A stretch of DNA of 64,000 nt. Source: Actinernus sp. WN-2022. Taxonomy: Eukaryota; Cnidaria; Anthozoa; Actiniaria; Actinernidae. The notes under the pieces are model-generated. The model did no database searches, was not told the DNA's origin, and saw only the letters and a list, made by a program, of their open reading frames with translations. The stretch covers positions 149,722,344 through 149,786,343 of the forward strand of contig JAOWCC010000577.1 of NCBI GenBank assembly GCA_030867875.1. Reading direction: 5' to 3'. A program made the translations under genes and the position numbers. How positions within the stretch are numbered: position 1 is the stretch's first letter; the number at the start of each line of letters is the position of its first letter. This document shows positions 1 through 11,860 of this stretch, one piece after another.

Positions 1-2001
1 TAGTTTTTTCTGTGTTGGCGCAGCTGTCCTATGTCACGTCGATATTATGCAAAACACCTCAAAATTGAATGAACAAAAAATCTTTCAGATTTAATATAGC
101 ATTAAATCGGTCGATCTAATTTCTGGTAAGAAAAAAGAGAAGAACTACCATTTATGCTTGAGGAAAATAATACCCATACATAATTATTATTAATTGCTGT
201 TTTAATTATATGCTGTTTGATGAAACAAGATGGCAGTTTTCTTGCTCTAAAACATCTGGCATTGCGCTGGCAAATGGTACGAGCCATGAAAAAGGATTCA
301 ACACTAATTTAGGTTTATAGATAATTTACTCCACTTCACTTTCTTATTTCTTTGTTGATGCTTAAAAGTATAAATTTAACTTGAAATACATAGACATGAC
401 AAACTTTAGACCTGGTTTGAACATCATTTTTCTATAGCGGTTCGAGGTGAATTTGAAATTAAAATTCAGGGAAGAACCTTCAAGTGTTGCAGCTTAAAAC
501 AAATGAGGGATTTTTTGAGACATGCATTATTACCGCCAGCAATGAATCATTTCAGAAATATCTGTACGTCTGAAGAACAAACGATGCAAATAATTTCGGT
601 GGAGGTTTTGTAAGCGTGGAGTTCATGTTTAATACCATGGCAATGAATCCTATAAACTAACCACTGGCTAACTGGAAATACTAAATGTGTCATGAAGTTT
701 TAAACATATACCCTCAAAGTGTACACTTAATCAATCTCAACCTTATGCAATATTATCGATCGATGCTACTTTATCACAGTTAGCGCCGGTCTGACACATG
801 TGGATGTGCCGCTGGGCCGCTAGGTGGGGTCGGGATGGGGTCGGGATGGGGTCGGGATTTTAGCCTTCTGGATCTGAGATGAGGTCCCATTTTAACTCTT
901 GTTGGTCTGAGATGGGGTATACTTTTTTGTTACTTTTACCAGGTTTTCAAGTGTTCTGACGTGGGCGAAGTTGAGGGTTCAAAACCCCGGCCGGACCAAC
1001 ACTCGGGGTCTTAAAATAACACTCGGGGTCTTAAAGGTGCTGCGTTTACATAATCCAACAGTAAACGGTTAGACCTTCACGTCTTCTCGGATAAGGACGT
1101 TAAATCGTAGGTCCCACGTCGGCTTCCAGTTTATCAGTTTCACCAGACTGTCACGAGTTACCGACGTTAGGTTTCTAGATCTTCACCTTTATGCTATCGA
1201 AGAAAGAGGGCTATATGACATTTCTATTATATGGGGCAAACTAAAAGCCTAGAAATAATAGCTAAAACTTATCTGACTTGTTTAAAAAATGGGCATTACC
1301 ACTTCTGGCATTACTGACCCAATGCAATCCCCCATTCCCTCTCCCTCAGGGCTGTGTTCTGAATGTCGATATACAAGAATGCAGGCTAACTTAGCATTGT
1401 TCGAGGGGAGATGGGCTTGGGATGTAGATAATAGTCGGTACATCTTTGTCACAATTGTGCCAAGGTATATTTGCACAGGCTGAAGGCTTCGGGTCCAAAC
1501 TATCAACTATCAACGAGCCATGTACAGGTATAATACCTATGTTTCCTTCACTTGACTTTAAATATTTTTCTTTCGATTTCGAGCGCACATTCGTATTCGT
1601 CGGTGTTCAATTTAGGTAAATATCTCTTAAATAATTTCTCAGAATTCGACTGAATGTAACAAAACAACATCTAACTGATTCATCCTAACCTCAAGAAGGG
1701 AAGACAGGGTAGATTCGCCTGTCCTCCCCTCCCCCTCCCCCACCGGGCCTGATACTCAGGTAAGTCATGTCCCGTTGATTTTCATTATGTTTGAAACTTT
1801 TAAGCTATAACACTATTAGCGCTATAGCGGAGTCAACCATCAAACCATTAGACCTCTAAAGATGTACTGTGCATCCCAACAATGTCACTGATCTACAAGA
1901 TGAATTTGCAATAACATCATGTTCTTAGAGTCTGTGGCCTAAACCTCTAATATAAAAGTACAAACAAAAGCTAACTCTAGAAAAAAATATCATTAATTAA
2001 T
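1..2001. other. Left flank without a recognised gene
   Basis: No coding region here is supported by protein resemblance or splice structure. The short open frames near 1282-1588 overlap on both strands and look like chance. Visible small structure: a short direct repeat of GGGGTCGGGAT around 829-857, and a doubled ACTCGGGGTCTTAAA motif around 1001-1036. The segment ends at the left breakpoint of the tandem duplication, where the bases TAAT at 1998-2001 are the microhomology. Confidence 0.6.
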
Positions 2002-3806
2002 ACAGTTTAGTTTAATAAATAATCAGTCTAGGGAGAAAAGGAAGAGGAAATCTGTTTAGAACAGTAGAGGAACTGCAACAAAGAGCATCTGAAATAAAAC
2101 TAGGAAGGAGATCAACATCGGGAAAACCTGTTAGCAGACCAAAGACGTTGACAAAAATAGACTTGGTTGGGAAATAGAAAAAAGCCAGAAACAAAAACAA
2201 ATTCTAGAAGAAAATAGATCAAAAACTAACCTAAAAGTCACAACATTATATAGGTGTTCATAAAAGTAAACAATATTACGGAATGTTGAAAGATCGCGAA
2301 CAACAAGAGATGTAAATAGATTATGGTATGGAATACCCCAAAAGGCGCCTTTTGTATCAGAAAATGAAAGGAATAGAAGAAGCATAAATGCAAGCGAATA
2401 GAAGAAGCAGGGAATTCAAGGATTGATACTAACGATCTTGGCAGAGATTGGCTATGAATAACACTACACCACTGGTCGCGAACGAGGACGTGTGTTAGCT
2501 CAACACTTCTTTTATTGCAATGGGTGAACTCTTAAAACAAATATATTCGTACTTACTGAACTCAGAAACTGGCTGTCACGCGTGCCCTCAGTTGTTAGCT
2601 AAAAGGTCAGCGGCAATAGAATTTGATATATTTTAGGAAGTAATTGTCCCATGGCTTGCCCCGTGGGAATCGTTGGACTAGGAAAAATATCAAACCATGC
2701 GACAAACTACCACTGCCTTGTATAACTAATACCGAACACGAGAAACTACAATGAAAGAGATACTTAAATAAATAAATAAATAAATATAAAAAAACAGTAT
2801 AAACTGAATCTGAGCTGAAGTCAATAACGCAGAGTTAATGCTGTCAAAAAGTCCTTTACGATCTTTGTTAAAAGTGACATCAAGTTCCTTTCAGTTCTCC
2901 AATTCGTTTTGAGTTCGACTCTACTAGATAGGCTATCCAAGCGTATGATCAGGTACGTCCTCAAGAATAGATCATGACTTAAAATTAATATGAAAAGAAA
3001 AACGGTACGTATTACAAGCTTTTGATTGGGTTATGATATAACGTCACCGGTCAAGAGGTAGGCAGTCCAGCCGCAAAAGTAAATGGCGCGTAGAAATTTC
3101 CCCAGTCTCATTTCTGAACTAATTCTGGATATACATCCCGGATATACATACGAAAGAAAAGCCCTTTGAGTGGTAGCGATCCTTTTTGCTGATGAGCCAA
3201 TGAGAACCTTTATATTAATTTCATTAAATATTAAGAGCAAGAAAAATAACCGACGCGTGTTGCCGCAAGGTATTTTTTTGTCCACCTCTTAGCCGACTTT
3301 TGTCTTGCATGAGCAAAGACTATTCGCATTGCCGTGCTGTAAAACCAGCAGGTTTATAAATAAACATATATAATAAATAAACATTTATAAATGCAAGAGT
3401 GCGTCATTACAGCCATTATAGGATGTGTCATAATTTTATTATTCTAGAGTTATATGATTAGCATACAATTATAAGCCTTGTATTAGTTAACAATTATTAT
3501 ATTTTCTATTAGTTAATATTTTTACATTTTATGTAAACCTTAGCAGTTCAGTGTATATACTGTTATTAAGGTCTGAATAAACTATCTATCTCTATCTTTA
3601 GTAAGTATAATTTGAAAGATTGACTTTTGTTTACCTATTTCCAGCTGATCACTGCATTTGTTCCAGTTCTTGAAGTTCACGTCTTCTTAGTTTGTAATTT
3701 CAATTTATTTCAACTGTATTATATGTCTCCATGAATTTTTTTTGTAACACTTTAATTGTTTTTTTTCCTATTTCTTTTTTACTCGTGGTAGGTGTTCGTA
3801 AGTTAT

Positions 3807-3995
3807 ATCCCGCTTTGGTGGTCCATACTTGTCGAAGCCGCTGGCGTCTGGTGTTCGCGTCGGTGGCTAGATTCACCTACTTACGAACTCTCTCCAACTG
3901 GCTTATCCTCAGCCTCGCCAGCTTGTACTTCTCGGTGGGCCTAACCATTGTCCCACTCGATATCATCTACTGGCACGAGCGCTTTCCCTTTTTCC
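3807..3995 (+). pseudogene. Relic of a rhodopsin-like GPCR (TM1-TM2 region)
   Basis: The plus-strand frame containing 3731-4042 has a stretch resembling the first intracellular loop and TM2 of the GPCR at 29083. Shared features are a YLxT.SN motif, SLA, a VP.DI.YW motif and a Phe-Pro just after it. The conserved TM2 Asp that follows SLAxS in the intact receptor is not kept (SLASLY here). No TM3-TM7 sequence follows, and the upstream sequence is low-complexity T-rich DNA. I infer a decayed fragment of a related receptor gene. In duplication unit B, bases matching 3807-3946 are gone, which removes most of the similarity. The resemblance was found by eye. Confidence 0.6.
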
Positions 3996-5119
3996 GTTTT
4001 AGCATGAGTGATATAACATTATCAAATTTGAAAGTCGAGTAATTACCGGTTTAAAAGACATTTCAGTTAACAGCAAATGATCAGACCTGGCTATACAAAA
4101 CACTGAAATGGTAAGCACAAGATCATTTTAATATACACTTAGAAAAAACTCAGAGTTGTGATTAACCATGCTGTAATCAGCAATTAGTTCTGTAAAATGA
4201 CAATTTTAATAAAGGCTTTTCTCCGGCACCTGGTTATGAGTGGTAAACTTCTAGTTTAATTATAGATTCTGGTTTCAAATACTTTATTGCATCATGAAGG
4301 CGGAGAATATCAGAGATTTGATGCACCTTTGACAGAACATGAATCTGTGGTTTGATTACATTGGTGTGGGAGGTTAAAAGTAAACTTCGAAGTGAAATGT
4401 TAACAATTCATTCGGCAAAAAGGATTAGCATCTTAGAAATAAGCGAACACGACTACGCTGTAAGAAAATTCGAGGAGGGTCGACTTTTCGAGTGCTCGAT
4501 CGACTGCTCTGACAAGGTAACTTAGTTCTATGTTATTTATTTGCTGTGTTGTTAGAGTGGCTTTTGTAGCGCTATTTACATTTGAATATGGAAACAAATG
4601 AATATATATATATATATAGGTGTGCGTATTCGTGCATTTATGTACAATTAATCAAACCTATATTTTTGTAGAGACTAACTGAATCTAGAAAAAGTTGTGA
4701 GAATAGAGGCTCCTGATCTGTTCAGGTTAAAAATAATAATTGTGAATTTTCAAATCGTATAGCTTTGTGAAACGTAGCCACAATGTAATTGCGCAAGAAC
4801 GCGCCAAGCCGCCAAGACAATTTCATATTTATTGTTTAACGGATTTTTTTTTATAAAAGAACACATAAACAAGTAGCGAGTTTTGAGGCACTCAGAGTCT
4901 CAGAGTTTGCAACGTGAAAAATACACAACATCTGTCTGGATGGATGTAAGTTTACCAACATTTTGACTACTTCCTGATTATCTGAAAGCCAGCAATCTTG
5001 TAGCTTGGCAATCTTGGCGCGTCAGGATGGAAGACCAACATTAGACAGTAACAGGAAAAAATACGAACGTACTTAATTTAGGTTGTCGTGGAACCGACGT
5101 TTGAAATAACTGAGGCGGC

Positions 5120-5263
5120 CATGGGCGTAGCTGCCTTTAAGCCAGTAAGCCCGGGCTTACAAACTTTCTGGACATGTCTATTATCCGACCATTTTCCCTG
5201 TTGAACTAGTTGAACGAAGTTTGGAACGGGCTTACAAACCAAAAATGGCTAGCTACGCCCCTG
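5120..5263. mobile_element. 144-bp MITE, CAKGGGCGTAGC termini
   Basis: The ends are inverted: CATGGGCGTAGCT at the left, and a right end that reads CAGGGGCGTAGCT on the other strand. GCGGC flanks both sides (5115-5119 and 5264-5268), consistent with a 5-bp target duplication. Internally, GGGCTTACAAAC-type sequence also occurs twice. A related element lies at 27480-27614. Confidence 0.65.
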
Positions 5264-6962
5264 GCGGCGGTATTCAGTATATCTTGTACCAAACCATCAT
5301 CAGTAACGATGGACTGAATATTAATTGTTAGACAGATGTTGTGTTTATCTCTTCCCTTCCTAGACCTAGAGAAGGAACTCCTTGGATAACGAAGGACACT
5401 AGGGTTATTGAAAATCGCAAGTTTCAGTAGATGATGAAATATTCGATTAAGTACAATTAGTCAGTTTTGTTTCGCTATCAACATTACCACTACCCAGCTT
5501 TATAGACACGTACGTTCGCCATTTTTTGTTAACGTTCTGTTTGGGTGTCGCATCTTTTTGATGTGTAAATCTTCTAGCAGCTTTGACCGGCAGTTCATCT
5601 TGTTGTCGATTTTAAAGGTAGAAAGCGCCTTCTGCTATCTAGAGACAACATTGCGATTAGCTGCATGATAAAATAATTCGCATCGCTTGGTTTTGGATAT
5701 CAGTCGCTCTATAGTCGCTGGGCGTATTTCTTGCTGCATTCTGCTCATACAATGCACCCTGTCAAATATGGGGAGGACCGTCTGTTTAAAGATATTTAAC
5801 AAAATTTTGGAACTTAGGATAGAGCCGGGATATTCTGTTTAGAAGTTATAATTTGGGATAGATTCTGGAGGCCGTCAACTTAATGTGCTTGTTCAGTTGA
5901 GAAAGTCATCGATGTACAGACCAATATATTTGAAATGTTGAGACTGTTTTAACGTTTTGTCCGGCTTTGTTTTGTTGCATATGTTGATCCGATAACCATT
6001 GCGACTTCATTTCAGACTTCTTTAATCATTATTTACCAGGCGATATATACATGATAGAGCTAATATGACGGGTATAGGTATTTTACTGTAATTGAATCAG
6101 GGCTAGTTCATACTTTCTTGGGAAAAGTTGAAAATTTTAAGAGGAAGGCTAATTTAAGAAAAAGGCTAATTTAAGAAAAATGTGAAACTTGATACCCCGA
6201 AGTTTCACCAGTTTAATTCTGACCTTTGTGCGCTCTACTTTCCTCCCGAAGCCTTATATCACTTTTTCTTGAAACTCAGATCAAAGGTCACAGGTTCCGT
6301 CGCCATGGCAACCATCTTTTCCAGAACGTTAAAATGTGGAGTCTATATACATCAGATGTAGTGAACTCAATGTTACTGGGTACAACCAAACGCAAGTAGA
6401 CCACTCATCTACTTCTAAGGGGTCTGGTCGTTCTTGACCAACCTGAGACTAAGAAATAGCTTTTTCTTTGCCTGAAAAGTTTTAATAGCTTTAATAGATT
6501 AAAGCAAGAGACCATGCATAAGTACTATCGTGATGCTCTCTAGATTTTAGTTTAACAGTTTGAAAGATCACCAGTAGTACTGCAGTAATCGTACGTATTT
6601 AGTAGCCACGACGAAAGAATTATAATATACAGGCAGTTTGCTTTGCTTAATTTGTGTTTATTTGACGATTTTTTTTTGTGTTCTGGAGAAGTTACAACTT
6701 AAAAATAAAACTAACACTTTTATAGCAACACTTTTATACTGAAAAATAGCACAAATATTATTTCGCTATCATCATTTTGCTATTTATTTATCGGATTTGT
6801 GTGAGAAAAATTCAGATATTACTGATTCCAGCTAGTCCACATGTCAATTAGCATTTGATATATATTTTACAGCTTTTCTTGTTTCCTTTTGCTCTGATAT
6901 TTTTTGTCAGAGCACAAAACTCGTGCTTTTTCTGTATTTTTAAATAAATAAAAAGAAAATTT

Positions 6963-7129
6963 AATAGGCAATATTCGTATTCTCACGGACGAGCTGGAAC
7001 GAGCACTCAATGGAGGCTCATGCGGGGGAATCTTTTCTAATGCTAAATAGTTTTTAGCGAATTCCCCCGCACGAGCCTCCATTGAGTGCTCGTTCCAGCT
7101 CGTCCGTGAGAATACGAATATTGCCTATT
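6963..7129. mobile_element. Long-hairpin MITE (AATAGGCAATATTCG ends), unit A
   Basis: Two arms of about 68 bp are almost perfect reverse complements (one mismatch seen, CTCATGCG against CTCGTGCG) around a ~30-base AT-rich loop. The termini are AATAGGCAATATTCG and its complement. The transcript would form a very stable stem. The open frame read through it on the minus strand is a by-product of the palindrome. Confidence 0.75.
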
Positions 7130-8077
7130 GAGCAAGTTGGTCGCATTTAACGAGTACGCGCTCGTGACGTCATCTATGGTTTGCTGTGCTATCTTTGATT
7201 TCCACCAATCAGAGCTCGGGTAAGTTAGAACTTGTGATAGATATAAATCGAATTTATCATTTCAACCAGAAGTCAACATAAGCTCCCAGCAAAACTACAT
7301 CAAGTGAAATTTTGTTTTCTCTTGCTCGACTGAAGTATTCTCGCAAAAATAGGGGGGAAATTATATGTAAGAAATTTTCGAGTTCTGTATTTCCAAGTGA
7401 ATTAGTCCACTTCATGTCTTACGCATACAAAATTTAATTAAGACCAATAATTGTTGTTTTTGGCTTCTTTTTATTTATCATTCGTTTTAATTTTTACTGA
7501 TTTTCTAATCAGTAATGTTCTTGCAAATGGGTTTCTTTCATTTGCTTTTAGTTTTGGTTGCATACAGTAATAAGGAAACGAAAATTATAGTTCACACTAG
7601 GTTTCCGGGGCGAAACCCCGAGTCAACTGTTACAATCGATAGCCTCCGTGACCAAGAGCTGGAAGTCTAATAATTGTTTTGGCATAAATAACCAAGCAAC
7701 TGTTCTTTTCATCTTAGCTGTCGATTTACATAGTCGAAATTCTGAAATTTGTCTGTCCGCACTCGTTCTTCGAAACTGCCCTCTATCGTCGTCAGAACAA
7801 CCCACCGTCTATTGGGAAACTCGCCGTCTGATTGGCTAGCCAGCCGCCGTCTATTGGGAAACTCGCCGTCTGATTGGCTAGCCAGGTGTCGTCTATCGGC
7901 AGACAAAAAAATCAGACGCCCAGGCTAAACCCCGATTTATACGAACAAGCGTGCCCAAAATTATCGGAACGGCATCCCTTATTTTTGTCGTGTAAATGGA
8001 AATGTTCCGGGTACGCGTGCCCGAAAATCTAGAGGTGCCGAGACCCTGTGAAAAGGTAGGCTCGGCCTCGGTTTGGA

Positions 8078-8197
8078 GTGCCGTGCCCAAGTTAGGAGTG
8101 CCGTGCCCAAGTTAGGAGTGCCGTGCCCAAGTTAGGAGTGCCGTGCCCAAGTTAGGAGTGCCGTGCCCAAGTTAGGAGTGCCGTGCCCAAGTTAGGA
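8078..8197 (+). repeat. 20-bp minisatellite, six units (unit A)
   Basis: Six head-to-tail copies of GTGCCGTGCCCAAGTTAGGA. The matching array in unit B is longer, so the locus varies in copy number between the two duplicates. Confidence 0.95.
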
Positions 8198-8750
8198 GTG
8201 CTTTAGGGAGCAGGCCTAGCTAACCGTAGTGCTGTACATCAGCTTTGCTGTAGTCTTCGGACTTTTCAGTTGATAGAATAGTGGCTTGGTTATACTAAAA
8301 CAATTAGACTGTCTCAGTCAGCTGCGCCCCTTGCCCAAACTCGAGGTTTCTATCGGTAGATGGTGGCTTGGTCGCTAATATCTAATAGTTTGTCATTACA
8401 GTGAGAGATATAGGTAATGATATTTGTTTGGAAGCGGTGATTTATAAAAGCGATAATCAGCTGACTGAACAAAAATTACATCAATTATTTGACCAAAGAA
8501 CACAATTAGGATATTAGAAGTAATATTTAGTTTTCGATTGCCGAAGTGTCACGAAAAAAGAAGAAGATATAATGATATATTCAACTGGACATCTCAAAAG
8601 ATCCTGAAATTCTGCCACTCAAAACTCGGTGAATAGCTGACAACTGACAGATGAGTCAGTCTTGTTATTTGATCGCAGCTGAAGAACTCGATCTATTCAA
8701 ACAATGTGACAGCGCTGCATGTATAGTGCACTTTGATCTTATGCTGTTTA

Positions 8751-9088
8751 TAGTCTGGGAGCAAATGTCATAATATGAGGTCCCGTGGGAATTATGTGCT
8801 GAAAGCAAGCCACCAGTCTAGAAGTGTTCATTGGGGCCTAGTAGACATGAAAAGTTTTGGTGGCAACTTTGTAACCTGCTAAGACCGGATTTATGGGGGT
8901 TCGAAATTGTGACGTATGGAGGCCAGCATGGAAACGAGGCTGGAATATAAAACTCCTTATAACTTTCATAAAAATACACCGTTGCTCACCAAACGTGGCT
9001 ATATTATAATGATCGATGCTCTTAATTGTATTTAGCGGTTCTTAATTAAAATAATGGTCACGTGACCTCGTAAGCATGGAAACGAGGC
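8751..9088 (+). repeat. Left terminal inverted repeat of the Academ-like transposon
   Basis: Pairs with 15473-15800. The match is near perfect except for a small block about 15 bases in, where the two ends differ by roughly 10 bp. It contains two GCATGGAAACGAGGC motifs, near 8926 and 9074, which could be transposase-binding sites (inference). Confidence 0.92.
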
Positions 9089-9880
9089 ACAAGAATCTAT
9101 TTAGGCTACATTAAATTTATATATAGTTAAGGTTAGAAAACCACAGCAAAAACCGTGTACAATCAATCCTAACAATTTATATAAGCCTTGTATCCATTTG
9201 TGACCTCCACTGTAAAATAAACCTGAAGAAGGCTGGTACTGGCCAGCCGAAATATCGTATAAACCTCGACAAGCGTTGTATTTGATCAGCATTGCAGTAG
9301 TCTTCGGACACTTTATCATTAAATTTATAGAAACCAAAAAGAAAAGAAAAAAAGAAATTAAACTAATGCTCATTGCAATTGAGAACTTATTTTCAATAGG
9401 TGTGGTCATAAGACTCTGCAGTTAGCATGAAAACGAGGCACATTTTTGTGTAGTGAAAGAGAAGATAAGAGGGGGGAGGGGATGAGGTGTTGAGGTGTGC
9501 TTTTCTTGTCCAATCCTATTTGTAGTTTTTCAATAACCTTTCTTCAAAAATGATATTCATTATCAGAATAAAATGATTTTTTTCAATCTCACTGCATGGG
9601 CAATGTCAATAATATTTATTGACATTACCTTAAAATTGACCTAAAATTGTTAGATTTTCCCAGATCGCGGATTTTCTTCCAGTAGAAAACTCAATTATCT
9701 TTTCTTTATGCCATTTATTTTAATAGCATTATTACTATTTTATTTGTTACTGATAAAATCCTGTGGTGTTCATACTAGAGGGGAGCCTGGGCTCCTAGTG
9801 AGCCCATTTATTTTAGGTCAGCGGTAATTATCATCAGATGAGAGGTCGGCCATCTTTACTTACAGACGATCTAATGAGAT
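9089..9880. other. Transposon 5' internal region
   Basis: Lies between the left TIR and the transposase start. A third copy of the subterminal motif, slightly changed (GCATGAAAACGAGGC), lies near 9426. Around 9221-9255 there is CTGAAGA, a short GGCTGG/CCAGCC stem and GAAA, the order of a hammerhead ribozyme core, but no partner for stem I. Otherwise no coding signal; the minus-strand open frame at 9101-9409 has no recognisable feature. Confidence 0.6.
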
Positions 9881-11439
9881 ATGGAAAGGTCAGTGGCACC
9901 TGGAAGTGTCGATTTTCAGTTGTGCATCGTTTGTCAAGCAAAGAAGCAAGATGATCTTGTTCAAAGAGCCAGTTCTCATGACAAACTATTTAGTGCAATC
10001 AAAGAACGTTCTAAATATGGAGATGTGAAGTTAACAGAATTGTGGTCGGTTTTGAAAGACATCCCATTTGAAGACCTCGCAGAAAAGGTGACATGGCACA
10101 GGAAATGCTATCAGGATATGACACACTCGGGAATGTTAAAAAGAGCCAGAGAAAGATTAGAAAGGGAAGTAGCTGGGCCAAACGAATCGAGGCGAAAATC
10201 AAGTGATAATCTCCAGATAGAACAGGGACTTTTAACTCGTTCGAAGACTGCCCCTTATGACCGGGATGTTTGTTTATTTTGCGATGGCCAAGCAGAATAT
10301 CAGCAGCCACTACACATGGTCTCCACCGAGTCTGCCGGTAGCTCTTTGGATGCTGCGGTAAAGAAGTTAGATGATCCGAGGCTTCTTGTAAAGCTCTCAA
10401 CTGCATTGGATAGTCAAGACGCTCATGCGATTGATATCAAGTACCACAAGAACTGCTGGGCGAGGTACGTCAGGAGCGTTCTCCGAAAGTCGTCCACCAC
10501 AGAAGGTCCCGGAGAGAAAACCAGTGAGATAGCAGCTAAGATCGAGTTTCTAACGATGACAGAAATTGCTCTGAATAGTGGAATGGTTATGAACATGGCT
10601 CAGCTACAGGACGCCTTTGAAAGCATTTGTCGTGAAAACAACGTGCGATCGAAATCATGGAGCCGAAAAGCAATCAAAGATCTTATTCAAAGGGAAATAG
10701 AAGGAGTCGAGTTCCATAAGCCAAAACGGGTCAATGAGTCTGAGAGAGTCAGTGTGAAGCAATCAAGAGACAGCGCTATTCGCTTATCAGAGTCCTTGAA
10801 TGAAAACGCTGCAAGTAACATGAGAACCCTCTATGATGCTGCGTTGATATTGCGAAAGGCAATAAATAAGAGCGAGAGGTGGATTTTCGCTGGCTCTCTT
10901 GATACTTTATCCGATGATCATTGTCCTGAGGAACTTCACTGTTTCTTCAGGTGGATTATTCAAGGCCCAAACAACACTCTATCTGATGAAGAAAAATGCA
11001 ACGAAGTACATAAACGGGCAATGCATCTAGCCCAGAGCACGGTGTCGATGTGTTTGACTGAACGACAAGTCAAAAACAAGAAGTCCCAAGTAATCAACTC
11101 TACTCGTGAAATGCCTCAGCAGCTTGCAGTGAGTCTCGCTATCCATCAGGCAATCAGAAGCAAGGAAATTGTCAACCTTTTGCATGGCTTTGGAATGGCA
11201 GTTGAATACAATCGTCTTTTGCGAGTAGAATTTGATATCGAGAAAACTGTCCTTAAACGGATGGAAAAGGATGGCGGGGTGTACCTTCCCCCTGATATCG
11301 TGAAAGGAAGGCATATTTTCTTTGAGATTGACAATATTGATTTTGCTGAAGATACTCCTGACGGGAAGCGCACTCTGCACGGCACAGCTATGGAGATATA
11401 CCAGAAGACTGAGCCAGATTACGAACAACCAGAATTAAG
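9881..11439 (+). pseudogene. Transposase gene exon 1 (zinc-binding N-terminus), open in itself
   Basis: Encodes about 519 residues of the transposon protein. The start ATG at 9881 has a purine at -3 and G at +4. Two similar metal-binding clusters are visible: C15-x2-C18 with H73-x2-C76, and C131-x2-C134 with H189-x2-C192 (YHKNCW). These fit DNA-binding zinc fingers as expected for a transposase N-terminus. The rest is helical and charged. The exon ends at AAG/GTAAGG. The phase matches the acceptor at 11860, so the protein continues directly into exon 2. This exon has no internal stop, unlike exon 2. It is labelled a pseudogene because the complete gene carries two frameshifts and a stop downstream. 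The minus-strand frames inside it are shadows. Confidence 0.85.
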
Positions 11440-11860
11440 GTAAGGCACTTTGTGTGTTTTTACGCACGTCCTAAAAGATAATATCATCGTTATGTCTTAT
11501 CTAGGTTAGAACTACGGATAGGCTTCTCACATCTTCAAACATTTACTAAATTCGCCGGCATGTCATTCTTTATGCTCCAGTGAGTGTTTCAAAATTCTAG
11601 ACTATGCCGACACCGGTTTTCAATTAAAGATAAAAGAGGCTATAGATATCCTTTGGGAAAAGCCCTCCTTAAACCAACAAGTCTATCACGTTAATATAAA
11701 ACTATCCTTTGTACTTCATTTGTATATATTATCACTTTATTCTATTTAAACATTCCAATTGTAATCATTCAACGTTGCACTGAAGATGGCAGAATGATCT
11801 ACTGAAACATGCCTCCATCCAATCTCAGAGTTGTTGTTTTGTTTTTGAAATTTACTGTAG
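11440..11860 (+). other. Intron of the transposase gene
   Basis: 421 bp, GTAAGG at the 5' end and a T-rich tract followed by TGTAG at the 3' end. Splicing joins a two-base partial codon (AG) to the G at 11861 and restores one continuous reading frame, which is good support for a real intron. Confidence 0.85.

Noticed and set aside
3031..3285. An 84-residue protein conserved at 17146-17400
   Set aside because: Identity follows from the tandem duplication; no start context, domain or codon signal supports it.
9101..9409. A 102-residue minus-strand gene in the transposon
   Set aside because: It overlaps the end of the TIR region, has no domain or splice support, and lies opposite the transposase orientation.
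10011..10406. Minus-strand genes opposite the transposase exons
   Set aside because: They are shadow frames of the plus-strand coding exons (also at 11027-11428, 12895-13152, 13613-13963).
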